From Candidatus Ventrimonas merdavium (GTDB taxonomy: Bacteria > Bacillota > Clostridia > Lachnospirales > Lachnospiraceae), in contig DVLJ01000174.1 in NCBI GenBank assembly GCA_018715565.1, positions 1 through 39,898 on the forward strand: a DNA stretch of 39,898 bases. Direction: 5' to 3'. Within the stretch, counting starts at the first letter, position 1. Each line of letters starts with the position of its first letter. The translations under genes were made by a program, and so were the position numbers. Under the pieces are notes generated by a model. The model searched no databases and was not told the origin of the DNA. It saw only the letters and a program-made list of their open reading frames with translations. Of the stretch, positions 1 through 5,785 are shown in pieces.

Positions 1-195
1 CCGCCTATCTGGCCGCCGCAGCCCCCGCAGCCTCCGCGTCCTCCGCAGCCTCCTCGCCCGCCGAGACCGCCAGTGCGCCCAGTGCCGCCTATCTGGCCGC
101 CGCAGCCCCCGCAGCCGCCCCGTCCGCCGAGACCACCGGTGCGTCCGGTGCCGCCCATCTGGCCGCCCCAGCCGCCCAGGCCGCAGCCCAGATAA
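1..195 (+). CDS. C-terminal end of a proline-rich repeat protein (5' truncated)
   Basis: Frame 1 is open from the first base to TAA at 193-195 and encodes about 64 residues made almost only of Pro, Gln, Arg, Val, Ile and Trp. The motif PPIWPPQPP occurs three times, with starts at about bases 1, 85 and 151, so the DNA repeats at 84 bp and then 66 bp. The repeats use PPQ, PPR and PPVRPV blocks and end in a basic tail. Such Pro/Arg tails are usually extended, surface-exposed or wall-spanning segments, but the upstream domains lie outside the window, so no function is assigned. The opposite-strand ORF 89..508 is a shadow of this repeat. Confidence 0.7.
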   Translation, partial: PPIWPPQPPQPPRPPQPPRPPRPPVRPVPPIWPPQPPQPPRPPRPPVRPVPPIWPPQPPRPQPR

Positions 196-196
196 G

Positions 197-229
197 CTTC
201 TGATCAGAAGGCCCGGCTCCGGCCGGGCC
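197..229 (+). terminator. Palindrome plus GC-rich hairpin after the proline-rich gene
   Basis: Two bases after the stop codon lies a perfect 14-bp palindrome (CTTCTGATCAGAAG). It is followed by an 8-bp perfect stem (GGCCCGGC / GCCGGGCC) with a 4-nt loop. The run after the stem is only taattt, so as an intrinsic terminator it is weak on U-tract but strong on stem. Confidence 0.55.
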
Positions 230-240
230 GTAATTTCTGG

Positions 241-268
241 TTGCGAAAACGAAAAATCGTATTACAAT
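241..268 (+). promoter_or_regulatory. Sigma-A-type promoter of the flavoprotein gene with a MarR-like half-site
   Basis: TTGCGA (241-246), a 16-nt spacer and TACAAT (263-268). The sequence over the -10 (AAATCGTATTACAAT, 254-268) matches the MarR promoter -10 region (AAATCGTATTATAAT, 1058-1072) at 14 of 15 positions. This suggests that the MarR protein encoded downstream also binds here. Confidence 0.6.
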
Positions 269-305
269 AGAAGACAGGAAACTGTACAAGAGGAGGAAGA
301 TCCAT

Positions 306-932
306 ATGGCAAAAGTGTTACTGATAAACGGCAGCGGCAATGCAGGCGGCTGCACCTTTACGGCCCTGTCCGAGGTGGCGGGAGCGTTAAACCAGGATGG
401 GATCGAGACGGAGATCATCCAGCTGGGCAAGGATCCGATCCGGGACTGCATCGGATGCGGAGCCTGCGCTGATTTAAAGAGATGTGTATTTGACGACGAT
501 CTGGTCAATGAGATCCATGAGAAGGCGAAGACTGCGGACGGCTTTGTCTTTGGTTCTCCGGTCTACTACGCCCATCCCAGCGGCCGGATCCTGTCCTTTT
601 TGGACCGCCTGTTCTACTCCGGCGGCGGAGCCTTTGCCTATAAGCCGGGAGCGGCGGTGGTATCCGCCCGGAGAGCCGGGACCACGGCTTCCATCGACGT
701 GCTGGACAAGTATTTCACGATCGCCCGGATGCCGGTGGTTTCCTCGAATTATTGGAACATGGTGCACGGCAACACCCCGGAGGAGGTAAAGCAGGATCTG
801 GAAGGCCTGCAGATCATGCGCGGCATCGGCCACAGCATGGCCTGGATGATCAAGTGCATCGAGGCCGGCAAGGCGGCGGGCGTCGCTTATCCGGAAGGGG
901 AGAAGAAGATCCGGACGAATTTTATCCGGTAG
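306..932 (+). CDS. Flavodoxin-like NAD(P)H-dependent FMN reductase
   Basis: This 208-aa protein belongs to the flavodoxin-fold FMN reductase / iron-sulfur flavoprotein superfamily. The N-terminal strand and phosphate-binding loop are visible (VLLINGSGNAGG, residues 4-15). A cysteine cluster follows at C48, C51, C54 and C60 (CIGCGAC then RC), a pattern seen in iron-sulfur flavoproteins and in redox-active relatives. FGSPVYYAHPSG around residue 80 is the second flavin-contacting loop of the family. The start ATG follows GAGGAGGAAG at suitable spacing. The likely role is electron transfer to quinones, nitro compounds or other electrophiles, probably induced with the downstream MarR-MATE unit because the promoters share an operator-like core. 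Whether the cysteines hold a cluster cannot be seen. Confidence 0.85.
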   Translation: MAKVLLINGSGNAGGCTFTALSEVAGALNQDGIETEIIQLGKDPIRDCIGCGACADLKRCVFDDDLVNEIHEKAKTADGFVFGSPVYYAHPSGRILSFLDRLFYSGGGAFAYKPGAAVVSARRAGTTASIDVLDKYFTIARMPVVSSNYWNMVHGNTPEEVKQDLEGLQIMRGIGHSMAWMIKCIEAGKAAGVAYPEGEKKIRTNFIR

Positions 933-1007
933 AACAGCCGCCCCAGGCGGACGGTTTCGGCAGGTCCTTCTCGGACTGCTTAGGATAGGATTTGATCATC
1001 TCATCAG

Positions 1008-1042
1008 AAAAGCTCTTGTCGATAGCGGCAGGAGCTTTTTTT
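1008..1042 (+). terminator. Intrinsic terminator after the flavoprotein gene
   Basis: AAAAGCTC pairs with GAGCTTTT and the stem continues inward with U-G and Watson-Crick pairs to about 13 bp. It is followed by seven T. It ends just before the -35 box of the next promoter. Confidence 0.9.
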
Positions 1043-1043
1043 C

Positions 1044-1092
1044 TTGACATTAATCCGAAATCGTATTATAATCCTTAATACGATTTCGGATT
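1044..1092 (+). promoter_or_regulatory. Consensus promoter overlapped by a 16-bp inverted-repeat operator (MarR autoregulation)
   Basis: TTGACA (1044-1049), exactly 17 nt, then TATAAT (1067-1072): a perfect sigma-A promoter. A perfect inverted repeat with 16-bp arms (AATCCGAAATCGTATT at 1052-1067 and its complement at 1077-1092) surrounds the -10 box with a 9-nt centre. A dimeric MarR protein bound here would block RNA polymerase directly, so autorepression is the natural reading. Confidence 0.9.
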
Positions 1093-1129
1093 GAATGAAA
1101 CATACCACCGAACAAGGAGGTCTCAGGCT

Positions 1130-1639
1130 ATGGACAGGAACTATGAGCTGGTCCGGCGCATCGGGCTGGCGATCAATAAGATCGACGGCGTATATTACCT
1201 GCTGGCGCGGCATTACGGGTGCAACGAGAATACCCTGGCGTTCCTCTACGCCCTGGATGACGGTCAGCCCCATTCCCAGAAGGAGATCAGCGACGAGTGG
1301 CTGATCCCCCGCACCACGGTCAATTCCACGGTGAAGCATATGCTGGCGGACGGTTATATCACCTGCACTACGGAACCCCACAAGAAGGAGAAAGCGATCA
1401 TGCTAACGGAAAAAGGGCGCGCCTACGCGGCGGAGCTGTTCCGCGGCGTCTACCAGGCGGAGGAGCAGGCGATCATCGATACGCTGGAGCAGTTCTCCCC
1501 GGAATTTGTAAGCGCCCTGGAACGGTTCAGCGCCCGCCTGCACCAGGAGTTCCATGAGATCATCCGCAAAGAGGCGCGATGCAGGGAAGCAGGGAGCAGC
1601 GGAACGGAAAACAACAGAGCAGAAACGGAGCGGAGTTAA
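1130..1639 (+). CDS. MarR-family transcriptional regulator
   Basis: A 169-aa winged-helix regulator. The core runs from the N-terminal dimerisation helix (YELVRRIGLAINKIDGVYY) through the helix-turn-helix (SQKEISDEWLIPRTTVNSTV) and the wing (CTTEPHKKEKAIMLTEKGRAYA). I place the start at ATG 1130 because AAGGAGG lies 9 nt upstream; the ORF-track start at TTG 1091 lies inside the operator and has no ribosome site. The C-terminus has a short polar tail beyond the usual 140-150 residues. It is followed immediately by the MATE gene, the classic arrangement in which a MarR repressor senses a substrate of the exporter. The ligand is unknown. Confidence 0.93.
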   Translation: MDRNYELVRRIGLAINKIDGVYYLLARHYGCNENTLAFLYALDDGQPHSQKEISDEWLIPRTTVNSTVKHMLADGYITCTTEPHKKEKAIMLTEKGRAYAAELFRGVYQAEEQAIIDTLEQFSPEFVSALERFSARLHQEFHEIIRKEARCREAGSSGTENNRAETERS

Positions 1640-1642
1640 GTG

Positions 1643-2974
1643 ATGAAGATCCAATTATCCAGCCATTTTACTTATAAGAGTCTGATCGCATATTGCATTT
1701 CTCCCATCATGATGATGGTGTTTACCTCCATCTACGGCGTGGTGGACGGCTTTTTCGTGTCCAATTATGTAGGAAAGATCTCCTTTGCGGCAGTCAATCT
1801 GGTCATGCCGTTCATCATGGTGCTGGGCGGCGTGGGCTTCATGATCGGGACCGGCGGGAGCGCCCTGATCGCCATGACCTTAGGACAGGGGAAGCAGGAG
1901 CGGGCGAACCAGTATTTTACCATGCTGGTGAAGCTGACGGTGCTCCTTGGCATCCTGACGTCGGTGATCGGGATCGTTTTTATGCGGCCCATCTCGATCC
2001 TGCTGGGAGCCACGGAGGCGATGCTGGAGGACTGTGTGGTCTATGGAAGGACCGTGCTGTTCTTCAACACCGCGTTCATGCTGCAGAACGTTTTTCAGAC
2101 CTTTCTGGCGGCGGCGGAGAAACCGAAGCTGGGTCTGGCGGCGACCACTGCCGCCGGACTGGCGAACATGGTGCTGGACGCGCTGTTCATCGCCGTGTTC
2201 CAATGGGGCGTGGCAGGCGCGGCGATCGCCACCGGCATCGGACAGTGCATCGGCGGCCTTCTCCCGTTTTTGTATTTTGCCCGTCCCAATACAAGCCGCC
2301 TGCGGTTTGCCAAGGCCAGGATGGAGGCAGGGGCTCTGCTGAAGGCCTGCGCAAATGGAGCCTCCGAGCTGATGAGCAACATCTCCACGTCCCTGATCAG
2401 CGTCCTTTATAATCTGCAGCTGTTAAAATTCGCCGGGGAGAACGGCGTGGCGGCATACGGGACGCTGATGTACATCCAGTTCATCTTCATCGCGGTGTTC
2501 ATCGGATACACCATCGGGACCGGGCCGGTCATCAGCTATCACTACGGCGCGGGGAACCATAAGGAGTTAAAGAACCTGCTGGTCAGGAGCCTGGTGCTGG
2601 TAAGCGCTGCGGGTGTGGCGATGACGATTTTGGCATGGGCGCTGGCAGGCCCTCTGGCTGGTGTGTTCGTAGGGTATGACGCGGAGCTGGCCGCCATGAC
2701 CAGGCATGCCTTCCAGCTGTTCGCCTTTTCCTTCCTGATGTCGGGGGTAAATATCTTTGCTTCCGCATTTTTCACCGCTCTGAACAACGGCGTGGTGTCC
2801 GCGGCGATCTCATTTCTGCGGACGTTAGGCTTCCAGGTCCTCTGCGTACTGGCGCTCCCGGTCTTTTTCGGCCTGGACGGGATCTGGAGCTCCATCGCCG
2901 TGGCGGAAATGCTGGCCTGCGTGGTATCCGCCCTGTTTTTGACGGGGAACCGGAAACGATATCATTATGGCTGA
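1643..2974 (+). CDS. MATE-family multidrug efflux transporter
   Basis: A 443-aa polytopic membrane protein in two homologous halves, with about 12 hydrophobic segments. The N-terminal signature is typical of Firmicute MATE exporters (GVVDGFFVSNYVGKISFAAV, then MPFIMVLGGVGFMIGTGGSA). MATE proteins export cationic drugs or metabolites using Na+ or H+ gradients. I use ATG 1643, 3 nt after the MarR stop, with GGAG 7 nt upstream; GTG 1640 overlaps the stop and is less likely. The pair is almost certainly co-transcribed from the MarR-controlled promoter. No terminator is seen between the stop and the next promoter 17 nt downstream, so the structured leader of the ABC-F gene may also end this transcript. 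Confidence 0.93.
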   Translation: MKIQLSSHFTYKSLIAYCISPIMMMVFTSIYGVVDGFFVSNYVGKISFAAVNLVMPFIMVLGGVGFMIGTGGSALIAMTLGQGKQERANQYFTMLVKLTVLLGILTSVIGIVFMRPISILLGATEAMLEDCVVYGRTVLFFNTAFMLQNVFQTFLAAAEKPKLGLAATTAAGLANMVLDALFIAVFQWGVAGAAIATGIGQCIGGLLPFLYFARPNTSRLRFAKARMEAGALLKACANGASELMSNISTSLISVLYNLQLLKFAGENGVAAYGTLMYIQFIFIAVFIGYTIGTGPVISYHYGAGNHKELKNLLVRSLVLVSAAGVAMTILAWALAGPLAGVFVGYDAELAAMTRHAFQLFAFSFLMSGVNIFASAFFTALNNGVVSAAISFLRTLGFQVLCVLALPVFFGLDGIWSSIAVAEMLACVVSALFLTGNRKRYHYG

Positions 2975-2990
2975 ATCCGGCGGGGAGCAT

Positions 2991-3019
2991 TTGACAGCTT
3001 CCCAGATTTATGCTACACT
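2991..3019 (+). promoter_or_regulatory. Strong extended -10 promoter for the ABC-F leader
   Basis: TTGACA (2991-2996), a 17-nt spacer, then TGC-TACACT (3011-3019). The expected transcript start is about 3026, which leaves a leader of about 260 nt before the ABC-F start codon. Confidence 0.85.
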
Positions 3020-3039
3020 GACTTAAGGAAAAACGGAAA

Positions 3040-3165
3040 GGGGTGGAAGGATGAAGTAATATTCCTGTAGAGGAAGCTGCATAGCAAGACCAGGCGCCCA
3101 GGCCGGGCGGCAGTTTTGTTATGCCTGTTTTGCAGGAATAGGCCTTCATCCCCGCTCCTTTTTTG
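3040..3165 (+). ncRNA. Structured leader with terminator-like stem and a two-codon upstream ORF
   Basis: Nearly the whole leader folds on paper into one long hairpin. The outer stem GGGGTGG + GGATGAAG (3040-3056) pairs with CTTCATCC + CCGCTCC (3144-3158). Further inward TATTCCTG (3060-3067) pairs with CAGGAATA (3133-3140), GCATAGCAA (3079-3087) with TTGTTATGC (3116-3124, one G-U), and CGCCC with GGGCG at the tip. TTTTTT follows at 3159-3165. Within the left arm is ATG AAG TAA (3051-3059), with AAGGGG 7 nt upstream as a ribosome site. A ribosome on this mini-ORF would mask the left arm and prevent the terminator. This is the logic of attenuators ahead of antibiotic-resistance ABC-F genes, though a stand-alone small RNA is also possible. 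Confidence 0.6.
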
Positions 3166-3286
3166 TGTGTGAAAAATCGTGCAAAGGCACTGGAGCGGCT
3201 TGGAAAAAGACCGATTCTCTGCAAGGATGTGAGCGGGCGCGCCGGAAGGTCCGGGACAGCGTCTGGTATGCAGGGAGGCGATCAGA

Positions 3287-4942
3287 ATGTCATTGATACA
3301 GGTAACCGATCTAACATTTGAGTATGAGGGCAGCTTTGCCCCGGTATTTGAGCACGTCAGCTTTCAGCTGGATACGGACTGGAAGCTGGGCCTGGTAGGA
3401 CGGAACGGAAAAGGCAAGACCACATTTTTGAGGCTGATGATGGGGCAGATGCCTTATCAGGGGCGGATCGAGGCGTCGGTGTCCTTTGATTATTTCCCCT
3501 CTCCGGTGGAGCGGCCGGAGCGGGACACCTGGGAGGTCCTGGACGAGGTGACCAACGGGGAGGCGGAAGTCTGGCGGCTCCAGCGGGAGCTGTCCCGGCT
3601 GCAGGTGCCGGAGGATGCCCTGTACCGGCCATTTTCCACCTTGTCCAACGGGGAACAGACGAAGGTGCTTTTGGCGGCGCTGTTTCTGCAGGAAGGGCAT
3701 TTCCTGCTGATCGACGAGCCGACCAACCATTTAGACCAGGAGGCCCGGGCGCTGGTCAGCGCTTATCTAAAGAGCAAGCGGGGCTTTATCCTGGTGTCCC
3801 ACGACCGGGCGTTTTTAGACGGCTGCGTGGACCACATCCTGGCCATGAACCGGTCGGACATCCAGGTGCAGAAGGGGGATTTTTCCTCCTGGTACGCCAA
3901 TAAGGAGCGGCAGGATCAGTTTGAGCGGACGGAGCAGGAGCGGCTGAAAAAGGATATCCGCCGCCTGCAGTCCGCCGCCAGCCAGTCCAAAGCCTGGGGC
4001 GACCAGGTGGAGGCGCAGAAGATCGGCGGCGTGGCCAACCGCTACCAGACCAACATCGGGGAGCGGTCCTATCTGGGAGAAAAGTCCAGGAAGATGCAGC
4101 AGCGGCGGAAGAACCTGGAACGGCGGCAGGAGCAGGCCATTGAGGAGAAGAAAGGCCTTTTAAAAAATGCGGAGGCCCCGGAAGCCTTAAAGCTGTTCCC
4201 ACTAAAGCACCATGCCGCCAGGCTGGTGGTGTTTGAGGAGGCTGCGGCCTGCTGCCGGGAAAGCGGGGAAGAAGGCGTCATCCTGCGCTCCATCTGCCGT
4301 CCAGTGGATCTGGAGATCCGCCAGGGCGACCGGATCTTCCTCCAGGGCAGGAACGGCTGCGGCAAGACCAGCCTGTTAAAGCTGGTGCTGGCTGCGGGCG
4401 GGATGTCCGGGGCGGCCATGCCTGGGGCGGGAGCTGGAGACGGGGCGGAAGCTGGAAACGCGGCGGAGGCTGGGAGCATGGCAGAGCCGGTCCATGGTGG
4501 AGACCAGAAAGGGCGTCTGGTCTGTCAGGGGGAGATCCGCCTGGCTTCCGGCCTGATCCTTTCCTATGTATCCCAGGACACCTCCGGCCTGCGGGGGAGC
4601 CTGATGGATTATGCGGCGGCCTGCGGGGTGGAGCCCAGCCTGTTCTTTGCCCTTCTCCGAAAGCTGGATCTGTCCAGGGAGCAGCTGGAAAGGCCCATGG
4701 AGTATTACAGCCAGGGACAGAAGAAGAAGGTGCTGCTGGCCAGGAGCCTGTGCCAGCAGGCGCACCTTTATATCTGGGACGAGCCGCTGAACTATATCGA
4801 TCTCTATTCCCGGATCCAGATCGAGGAGCTGATCCTCAGCGCCTGTCCCACCATGCTCCTGGTGGAGCATGACGCGGCCTTCGGGGAGCGGGTAGCCACA
4901 AAGACGGTGCAGATCGAACGGATCTCAGAGCAGGAGCCGTAA
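3287..4942 (+). CDS. ABC-F ribosomal protection-type ATPase (Lsa/Vga/CplR-like)
   Basis: A 551-aa soluble protein with two ABC ATPase domains and no membrane segment. Domain 1 has Walker A GRNGKGKTT (38-46), signature LSNGEQ (about 119) and Walker B LIDEPTNHLD (about 141-150). A charged coiled-coil interdomain linker follows at about 190-305. Domain 2 has Walker A GRNGCGKTS (about 353), signature YSQGQ (about 472) and IWDEPLNYID (about 494). WDEPLNYID and the N-terminal pattern are characteristic of antibiotic-resistance ABC-F proteins (Lsa, Vga, Msr, CplR), which displace lincosamides, pleuromutilins or streptogramins from the 50S subunit. An unusual Gly/Ala-rich insert of about 35 residues sits in domain 2 after Walker A. 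The resistance spectrum cannot be read from sequence. The start follows AGGGAGG. Confidence 0.9.
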   Translation: MSLIQVTDLTFEYEGSFAPVFEHVSFQLDTDWKLGLVGRNGKGKTTFLRLMMGQMPYQGRIEASVSFDYFPSPVERPERDTWEVLDEVTNGEAEVWRLQRELSRLQVPEDALYRPFSTLSNGEQTKVLLAALFLQEGHFLLIDEPTNHLDQEARALVSAYLKSKRGFILVSHDRAFLDGCVDHILAMNRSDIQVQKGDFSSWYANKERQDQFERTEQERLKKDIRRLQSAASQSKAWGDQVEAQKIGGVANRYQTNIGERSYLGEKSRKMQQRRKNLERRQEQAIEEKKGLLKNAEAPEALKLFPLKHHAARLVVFEEAAACCRESGEEGVILRSICRPVDLEIRQGDRIFLQGRNGCGKTSLLKLVLAAGGMSGAAMPGAGAGDGAEAGNAAEAGSMAEPVHGGDQKGRLVCQGEIRLASGLILSYVSQDTSGLRGSLMDYAAACGVEPSLFFALLRKLDLSREQLERPMEYYSQGQKKKVLLARSLCQQAHLYIWDEPLNYIDLYSRIQIEELILSACPTMLLVEHDAAFGERVATKTVQIERISEQEP

Positions 4943-5047
4943 GGAGCCTTGGGGAGCGCAGAAGCGCCCCCGGGCGGCACAGGACGCGGCAGGGATCTGA
5001 AAAAGGGTAGAAAAAGCCTGAAAAAGGTGGAGAGGACTCGAAAAAAA

Positions 5048-5144
5048 GAAACCGATCGGGAAAGAAACAGATCAGGAAAAGAAACGGATCAGGAAGGAAA
5101 CAGATCAGAAAAGAAACAGATCAGAAAAGAAACGGATCAGGAAA
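5048..5144 (+). repeat. 16-bp tandem repeat array in the leader of the GNAT gene
   Basis: Six head-to-tail copies of GAAAC(A/G)GATCAG(G/A)AAA, each 16 bp (one is 17), directly upstream of the ribosome site. The unit is not a multiple of three, yet the frame stays open, which explains the spurious extended ORF 4949..5647 with its repeated KETDQE-like residues. Confidence 0.9.
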
Positions 5145-5158
5145 GGAGATGGAGCGAG

Positions 5159-5647
5159 ATGGAGATCAGACGTGCGGTCCAGTCAGAGCTGGAGCAGATC
5201 CTGGAGCTGTACCGTCTGGCCCGGCAGTTCATGCGGGAGAATGGGAACCCGGATCAGTGGGGGGAGCATTATCCGCAGAGGGAGCTGGTCCAGCAGGATC
5301 TGGCAGACAGCTGCCTCTATGTCTGCGAGGAAGACGGGGAGCTTTTGGGGGTGTTTTATTTTTCTATGGAGGAGGACCCGGATTACCGGGAGATCTGCCA
5401 GGGCAGCTGGATCGGGAACGGTCCCTACGGGGTGATGCACCGGGTGGCCTGCCCGGGCAAACGGAAAGGCGCGGCAACCTTCTGCCTGACCTGGTGCTTC
5501 GGACAGAGCGGCGGAGATTTGCGGATCGACACCCATGAAGATAACCGTCCCATGCAGAATCTTCTTTTAAAAAATGGATTTACCCGGTGCGGGATCGTCC
5601 ACCCGAAGGATGGAGGAGAACGGATCGGGTTTGAAAAAGTACGGTAA
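5159..5647 (+). CDS. GNAT-family N-acetyltransferase
   Basis: A 162-aa GNAT-fold protein that transfers an acetyl group from acetyl-CoA to an unknown amine. Visible features are an N-terminal strand and helix (MEIRRAVQSELEQILELYRL), a central strand where the acyl-CoA binding region begins (YGVMHRVACPGKRKGAATF, a loose motif A) and the usual C-terminal pattern (LRIDTHEDNRPMQNLLLKNGF then GFEKV). The ORF track starts at 4949, but that extension is the tandem repeat; ATG 5159 has AAAGGAG 9 nt upstream and gives the normal family length. It follows the ABC-F gene by about 215 nt on the same strand and may share its transcript. The substrate is unknown. Confidence 0.82.
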   Translation: MEIRRAVQSELEQILELYRLARQFMRENGNPDQWGEHYPQRELVQQDLADSCLYVCEEDGELLGVFYFSMEEDPDYREICQGSWIGNGPYGVMHRVACPGKRKGAATFCLTWCFGQSGGDLRIDTHEDNRPMQNLLLKNGFTRCGIVHPKDGGERIGFEKVR

Positions 5648-5697
5648 GGCGCTGGAGCTTAGGAAGATCCCTCTGGAAAATTTAAGAAATGTTTTGG

Positions 5698-5726
5698 TTG
5701 TAGTTTCCCGCAAAACCAGATAAAAT
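5698..5726 (+). promoter_or_regulatory. Putative promoter of the 831-aa protein gene
   Basis: TTGTAG, a 17-nt spacer and TAAAAT, 60 nt upstream of the start codon. Confidence 0.5.
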
Positions 5727-5785
5727 AGGAAAACAGGGCGCGCTAAGGGGGCCGCCCATGACCGAACAGATAAAGGAACGATTCT

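Noticed and set aside
3040-3165. 6S RNA or SRP RNA
   Set aside because: The long hairpin shape fits loosely, but the SRP core (GGAAGGAAGCAGCC-like) is missing and the length is short for 6S. A leader attenuator ahead of the ABC-F gene explains more.
4949-5158. N-terminal extension of the GNAT ORF
   Set aside because: Encoded mainly by 16-bp tandem repeats, no ribosome site, and beyond normal GNAT length.
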